A stretch of DNA of 64,000 nt, taken from positions 76,030,009 to 76,094,008 of the forward strand of contig NW_022098076.1 in the NCBI RefSeq assembly GCF_002288925.2. Reading direction: 5' to 3'. The stretch comes from Delphinapterus leucas. Lineage: Eukaryota; Chordata; Mammalia; Artiodactyla; Monodontidae. Below the pieces are notes generated by a model, which saw only the letters and a program-made list of their open reading frames with translations, was not told the DNA's origin and did not search any database. Shown piece after piece: positions 59,290 to 64,000 of this stretch. How positions within the stretch are numbered: position 1 is the stretch's first letter; the number at the start of each line of letters is the position of its first letter. The translations under genes and the position numbers were made by a program.

Positions 59290-59500
59290 CCTCCCAACAG
59301 CTAGTGTGCCCCTCACACATGCCGGGCCCTGTCCATGCACAAGCTCATTCACTCCACACCATAGCCCTGGGAGTAGGTGTTATTCTAACCGACTTTGTAC
59401 AGCCGAGGAAGCTAAGACACGAGAGGTGAAGCCACCTGCCCAATATCAATAATAGTAAGATGGCAAAGAAACAGTGGTGATGGGAGGGAAGCCCAGTTTG
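59290..59500 (-). mobile_element. MIR (antisense)
   Basis: TTTGTACAGCCGAGGAAGCT and AGAGGTGAAGCCACCTGCCC are in reversed MIR order. Confidence 0.5.
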
Positions 59501-61494
59501 TACTCCTAACCGCTATGCCATCTTATCTCTAGAGGCTCAGAGAAGGTTCCTTAGGATCAGTTCCCAAACTAATGCCCCCACACACACATGCCAGCAGCAG
59601 CCTGACCATGTGGAAGGCAGTGGGCCCACCCTGGCGTGACCCGGACCCCATACTGTGCTCCTATCTGTGTACCCTAGTACAGCACTGGCTTCACCAAGAT
59701 GGCAGTCGCCCTAACTCCAGACCCTCTGCTTTTCTCCCACTTGATGTCACCTTCACACCTTTGACCTTTACCCTGGCTGGCGTCAAGACAGCTGGAGGGA
59801 CTTCCAAAAGGATGTGAACGGATCCAGTGGCCAGCCCCTCTTGCATGAGACATGGCTCCTGGTCTCACCAGTGGAATCAGGGAGGAGCAAGAAGTGCTCC
59901 AAAGTCTGGGTAACAGTCACCCCAGCCTCTCCCCAAGGCCACCCAGTCAGGGCTCACAAAATATTGGTGAGAATTTAGTGCTGACCAGCCCAGTCCTCTC
60001 CTTGGAGTGATGTGGGAACTGAAGCCCAGGGAGGACAAGTAGGGAGTCCCAATGTCACCACAAGGAGGAATTCAATGGAATCGAACAGAGGACCAGATGC
60101 CCAGCTCCCAGCCCAGCCCCCAGGAGAGTCAGCGCTGGCCTCAGCCACATGGGGTGGAAGCAGGAGCCTGTCCACTTAACCATGAGGAGGGAAAGAGCAG
60201 CTCGGGCCCCTGGGGTGGCGAGGGAGCCACAGGGCCCGGACGAAGGATGCTTGGGCTCCAGGCGCAGCACGGCCCTGCTCCCCACAAGATGACCAGAGCA
60301 GAGGCTGAGGTGGGAAGGATGAGCCGGGCAAGGGCCAATCCCTCTGGGTCCTCCTCCCCGGGGACCCCACAGGTGACTGTTTTCCTAGGAACATTGTGTT
60401 CAGGCTGTGAGTCTTGGCTCAAGCACCCTTCCCTGGCAGATCTCCAGCTGCCTGTTTAATAATGTACAGCCAATCGGCCATTAACGGCAGATTCAAAAAA
60501 AAAAAAATTTGGTGGTTGTTTTTGTTGTTGTTCCTTTTTTTTTCTTCTTCCGGTAGCGGGTGGTGGTTGTGAAAAACAATTCTCTGGCCAGCGTCCAGGG
60601 CAATCACAGCCTGTGCACACTTGGGGATCCTGGCAGATCCCACCTGCCTCTGCCCAGCCCCGCCCCACCATGCCGAGGCGCCACAGTGCCCACTCCCACC
60701 TCCACACTCCTGGCAACACCCTGGGCCTGCTACCCCAGGGGGCAGCCGTCCTGGCACCTGGGAGTTCCAGGGAGGCCTAGCAGGGCGAGGGACAGGATGC
60801 GGATGTGCCAGTAGAGGCAGAGGGAAGGCAGGTGGGGGCCCAGAGCTTCCTAGGAATTCCACTCCCATCTGGCCGGAATTGGGGGTAGAAGGTGCGACCA
60901 GGGTAGCCCAACCAGGTGCGAGCACCACAGTCCAGAGCCAGATGGCCAGCTCTCCTGGGCAGGACTGGGCCAGGGAGCGAGGATCCTGGGGCCTGGCGCC
61001 GCTGGGGCCCACTCCTCTCCATCTGAGAGTCAGGATTTGCAGCAGGATCTGGAGAGCTCAAAAGCAAAGACTCATTGGAGGGTAGTTAAGACAGGGAATG
61101 GAAACCTCAGTTCCATAAGAAACTGCGTGGTGAACAGATGCGTCCTGGGCTGTCTGCAGCAGCTGGCCTGGGTGAGAAAGCTTGCCAGACTCTCCTTACC
61201 TCTCCTTCCTGGCAAGGCACTGCCAACCCAGAAATACGAGCGAGGCAGAAAGAGCCTTGGTCGCTTTTGTGGGCAGAAGTGCTGCCAGGAGCCAAGGGGC
61301 TGCATCTTTATGGCTCCGCCCGTCTTCTTGGTGACCCTGGACCACTCCTGTGCCCTCTCTAGGCCTCCATCTCATTGCCCTGCCATGAGGGAGATGAGCC
61401 GGGGGTCGCCCATTCTGCCTGGAGGTCCTGGCCAGAGAGGAACTGTCAAAGCCAGATGCAGGGCAGGCAGAGGGGTCCATAGTCATGATGATGA

Positions 61495-61705
61495 TGGTGA
61501 TATATTATCATTTATCAAGCTCTGTGCGTGTGTCAGGCACTTTTTTCACTCTCCCTATAACTCTACTGGGCAGGTTACTATTATTATCACCATCATACAG
61601 GTGAGGAAACTGAGGCTTGGAGAGGTTAAGTCACTTGCCCAAGGTCACAAGGCTAGTGAATGATGGATTCAGGCTGGCCGGCCTCAGGTTCTTTATCATG
61701 CTGCC
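61495..61705 (-). mobile_element. MIR (antisense)
   Basis: CATACAGGTGAGGAAACTGA, AGTCACTTGCCCAAGGTCAC and TCAAGCTCTGTGCGTGTGTC are a well-kept reversed MIR. Confidence 0.8.
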
Positions 61706-61927
61706 TTGAAGAGTCCAGTCAAGGGGAGTGGCCCAGACCCCAAGTGCCAAGAGCCCCAGCGGCCCCTCCTGCCTGCCCTGCGCATCTGCCTGCTGTCCCC
61801 CGCCCCCATCCAGCCTCCCAGCCTCTCACCACGCCCTGGCAGGGTGGGGTCATCAGCCTCCCCTCTGTCCGTTACTTCCCTCCTGTTCCCAGGCCTCCTC
61901 AGGGCTTCCTGCTTCCCCCAGGTAGGG

Positions 61928-62172
61928 GCACACACAGACACACATAATCATGCACACTCACACGTACTCATACACACACACTCATGCACACATGCCTGCA
62001 CAGGTATCTACACACGAGCATGTGCACTTAACCCATGTGCACACACACATCTGCACACACGCGTGAAAACACAGTACAGATACACAGGCACACTTGCACC
62101 CACACAGCCACGTGCCCCACACACGTACACATGGATACACACACACACATACACACACACAGGCACACACAT
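61928..62172. repeat. Long degenerate CA-rich tract
   Basis: About 245 bp of CA-rich minisatellite-like sequence with scattered TG, GTA and CTCA units. Several overlapping ORFs here are artefacts of the repeat. Confidence 0.85.
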
Positions 62173-62734
62173 GAGCTCCAGCCACGGGAGGTTCGGTGCA
62201 GACACCCGAGGGCTGTCTGGGCAGGCAGAGCTGGACAGGTGTCTGCCATGACACTGGGGTGATTATTCCAAAGGCGAGAAGGCTGCCGGCTAATAATACC
62301 ACAGCACATTCCTGGCCAGAGATAAGCAGCCCCAAGCATCCTCGGCACGTTTGGCCTCGGTGTCTCACTCCTGTGGATTCCACCCACCCGCAGCACCATC
62401 CTGGAGGTGCCCCAGGAGCCGGCGCCACCAGCACAGACGCCCTGGCCAGGGACCTGGCACTCTCTCCTCTCCAGGGACCCCTCAGAGACACCCACCCACA
62501 CAGGCAAGAGAGGAGGTCTGTGTTCATCCTGAGAAGTGGACTAAACTACAGGTTGTCCTTGCTGCGTTCCAGCCCCTCCAAGCTGGACAAAAGCACCCCA
62601 CGCCACCTCCGGTACTGAGCGTACTCCAGCCGGGCAGAGCCTGGGCAATGGGGAAGATACTGCAGACCCCCAGCACCACCACTGCTAAGGGGCATTTGGG
62701 CGCCTCATCTCACCCCACCCTCTCCACAACTCGA

Positions 62735-62850
62735 TGACATCACCCATACTGTTGCTATTTTGCAGGTGCCCTGAGACGCCACAGCTGGAAAGGAAGAGAC
62801 CCAGAATTTGAACCCAGGTCTTCCATCTCCTAAGCCAGGGCTCTTTCCAG
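62735..62850 (-). mobile_element. MIR fragment (antisense)
   Basis: CTGTTGCTATTTTGCAGGTG and GAATTTGAACCCAGGTCTTC suggest a short reversed MIR. Confidence 0.45.
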
Positions 62851-63620
62851 GACCTCAAACAACCCTGCGTCCTGGATGACTCTTAAGTCACATAATTTCA
62901 GTGCCACTGAGTAGATCAGGGACATCTCAGGGATCGTTCTTCTCAGGGAAAAACGTCATATTCAGTACAGGCTCGGGAATGGGGGATTCTCAGTAACACA
63001 CACATGAGGGCAACACCTCCACAAAGATGTCAGGCGTTAGGGGTGTTCTGGGGCATCTGTAGCTGCCTTGGGGAAGGAGGGGTGTTGCTGGGACAGAGGG
63101 CAGGAGGGCATGAGCCCTCCAAACCCCCAAGCCACAGAGTGCTTTGGAAGAAACTTGGGAGATAAATGGGCCCCCCATGCATGGAGTCAAGAGGGAAGTC
63201 TTTGGCTTTTACAGCTGTGGGTCAGGACAAAGGGTTGGGGAGTCAGGACAAAGGGCTGGGACTTGGGGAACAAGGCAGGACCATGAGGATGACATGTACC
63301 TACAGAGTCCTGAGAAGCACAGCAGGAGGGAGAGAGTGACATGGACACGAAGAGGAAAGCCAGACAGGAAAGAGACAGTACAAAGATACAAAGACATAGA
63401 GGTGGAACCTGAGATACCCGAAGGAAAGAGGCAGCAGAGGGAGAATATGAGATGCGCTCATACACGGGGGTGAGGAGCTGGAAAGTTCTGTTGGGCCTCA
63501 GTGATGCCAGGCAGCCCTCACTTCAGTCTCTTTCTCACCTGTAGCCCAACACATGTTCGAGGGCTGCAGTTCTAAAGCCTGGGTGCACACAGGTCCACAG
63601 ACGCTCACAAGCACATGCGT

Positions 63621-63623
<3 letters not shown>

Positions 63624-63664
<41 letters not shown>
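63624..63664. repeat. (CA)20 microsatellite
   Basis: A pure CA tract of about 41 bp. Confidence 0.93.
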
Positions 63665-63666
<2 letters not shown>

Positions 63667-64000
63667 CTAAACCTCAAATGTCCCTCTTGGCCACTCATTG
63701 AAATGAAGCGCTATTCTGAGCATTTCTCAGATGACAACACTAAGACCCAGGGAAGGGCTGAGGCTTCCCCACCAGGATCTCGAGGAGAAATCTGGGAAGA
63801 GGACCCAAGTCCCCCCATCCCCTCAACTTCTCAGGAGGCAAAGGACTGAGCCGTGAGACCTCGGAAGCAAAGGCAGGAGAGGAAGGACGCAGGCCCCGGG
63901 GATTCTGGGGCATGACTTTCCCAGCCCCAGGGAGATGGGATCAAAGGAACAGAGCAGCATCCCAAGCTTGAGACCAGGCTCAGAGAGGGCAGGACCTTGG

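Larger units (their letters stand above)
51421..64000. other. Upstream intron or 5' flank of TNS1
   Basis: Beyond the putative first exon. It contains repeats, five CA tracts and unique DNA, partly AT-rich at 51.6-52.0 kb and 56.6-57.4 kb. If TNS1 has promoters further out, this is intron; otherwise it is flank. No exon is supported. Confidence 0.5.

Noticed and set aside
58647..59429. 260-codon plus-strand ORF
   Set aside because: It crosses a MIR, a CA microsatellite and a second MIR. An artefact of repeats.
61190..61225. Possible 20-nt micro-exon ending GGAGAG|GTAAGG
   Set aside because: It is very short, its length does not fit the reading frame, and there is no neighbouring exon to link with.
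61928..62172. CRISPR-like repeat array
   Set aside because: The repeats are degenerate CA dinucleotides without defined spacers, in mammalian intronic DNA.
63515..63575. Possible minus-strand exon ending GCTACAG|GTGAGA
   Set aside because: The donor looks good, but no convincing acceptor or frame is present.

Overview
This is a mammalian nuclear DNA window, very probably from a cetacean. It carries five tRNA-derived SINEs of the CHR type (the family opening with CTTCCCTGGTGGTxCAGTGG), which belong to cetaceans, hippos and ruminants. I saw no ruminant BovB/Bov-tA elements and no Alu, B1, carnivore or pig SINEs. Ancient MIR, L2, MLT1 and L1 fossils fill much of the rest. Nothing bacterial, plasmid-like or CRISPR-like is present.

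Only one gene can be supported: the 5' half of TNS1 (tensin 1), read on the minus strand, so transcription runs from high to low coordinates. Between 665 and 6547 lie five exons that translate, with correct splice sites and phases, into the conserved tensin N-terminus (MSVSR... to ...GQPSQR). This is most of the PTEN-like phosphatase domain, with the catalytic Cys replaced by Asn. The next exon, starting with the rest of an Arg codon and expected to read YVHYFSG, lies beyond position 1.

Upstream of the MSVSR exon I find a chain of further exons, none of them obvious as long ORFs: 9022-9071, 14002-14160, 15070-15120, 15905-15946, 28587-28628, 35594-35678 and 36323-36366. Each is bounded by AG and GT, the phases fit at every junction, and together they encode a continuous 149-residue extension (MPSFG... 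to ...QPIRN) in front of MSVSR. The four exons between 14002 and 28628 are symmetric (phase 0-0). A GC-rich block near 51 kb with a strong splice donor at 50953 looks like a non-coding first exon and promoter.

Layout: 1-6.5 kb, phosphatase-domain exons; 6.5-16 kb, four upstream coding exons; 16-36.4 kb, large introns holding three more coding exons, candidate CArG boxes and a degraded L1; 36.4-51 kb, an intron rich in MIR and L2; about 51 kb, the putative first exon; 51.3-64 kb, intron or 5' flank with repeats and CA microsatellites only. Most other long reading frames are chance ORFs in GC-rich intronic DNA. All coordinates and phases were read by eye; no database search was run.
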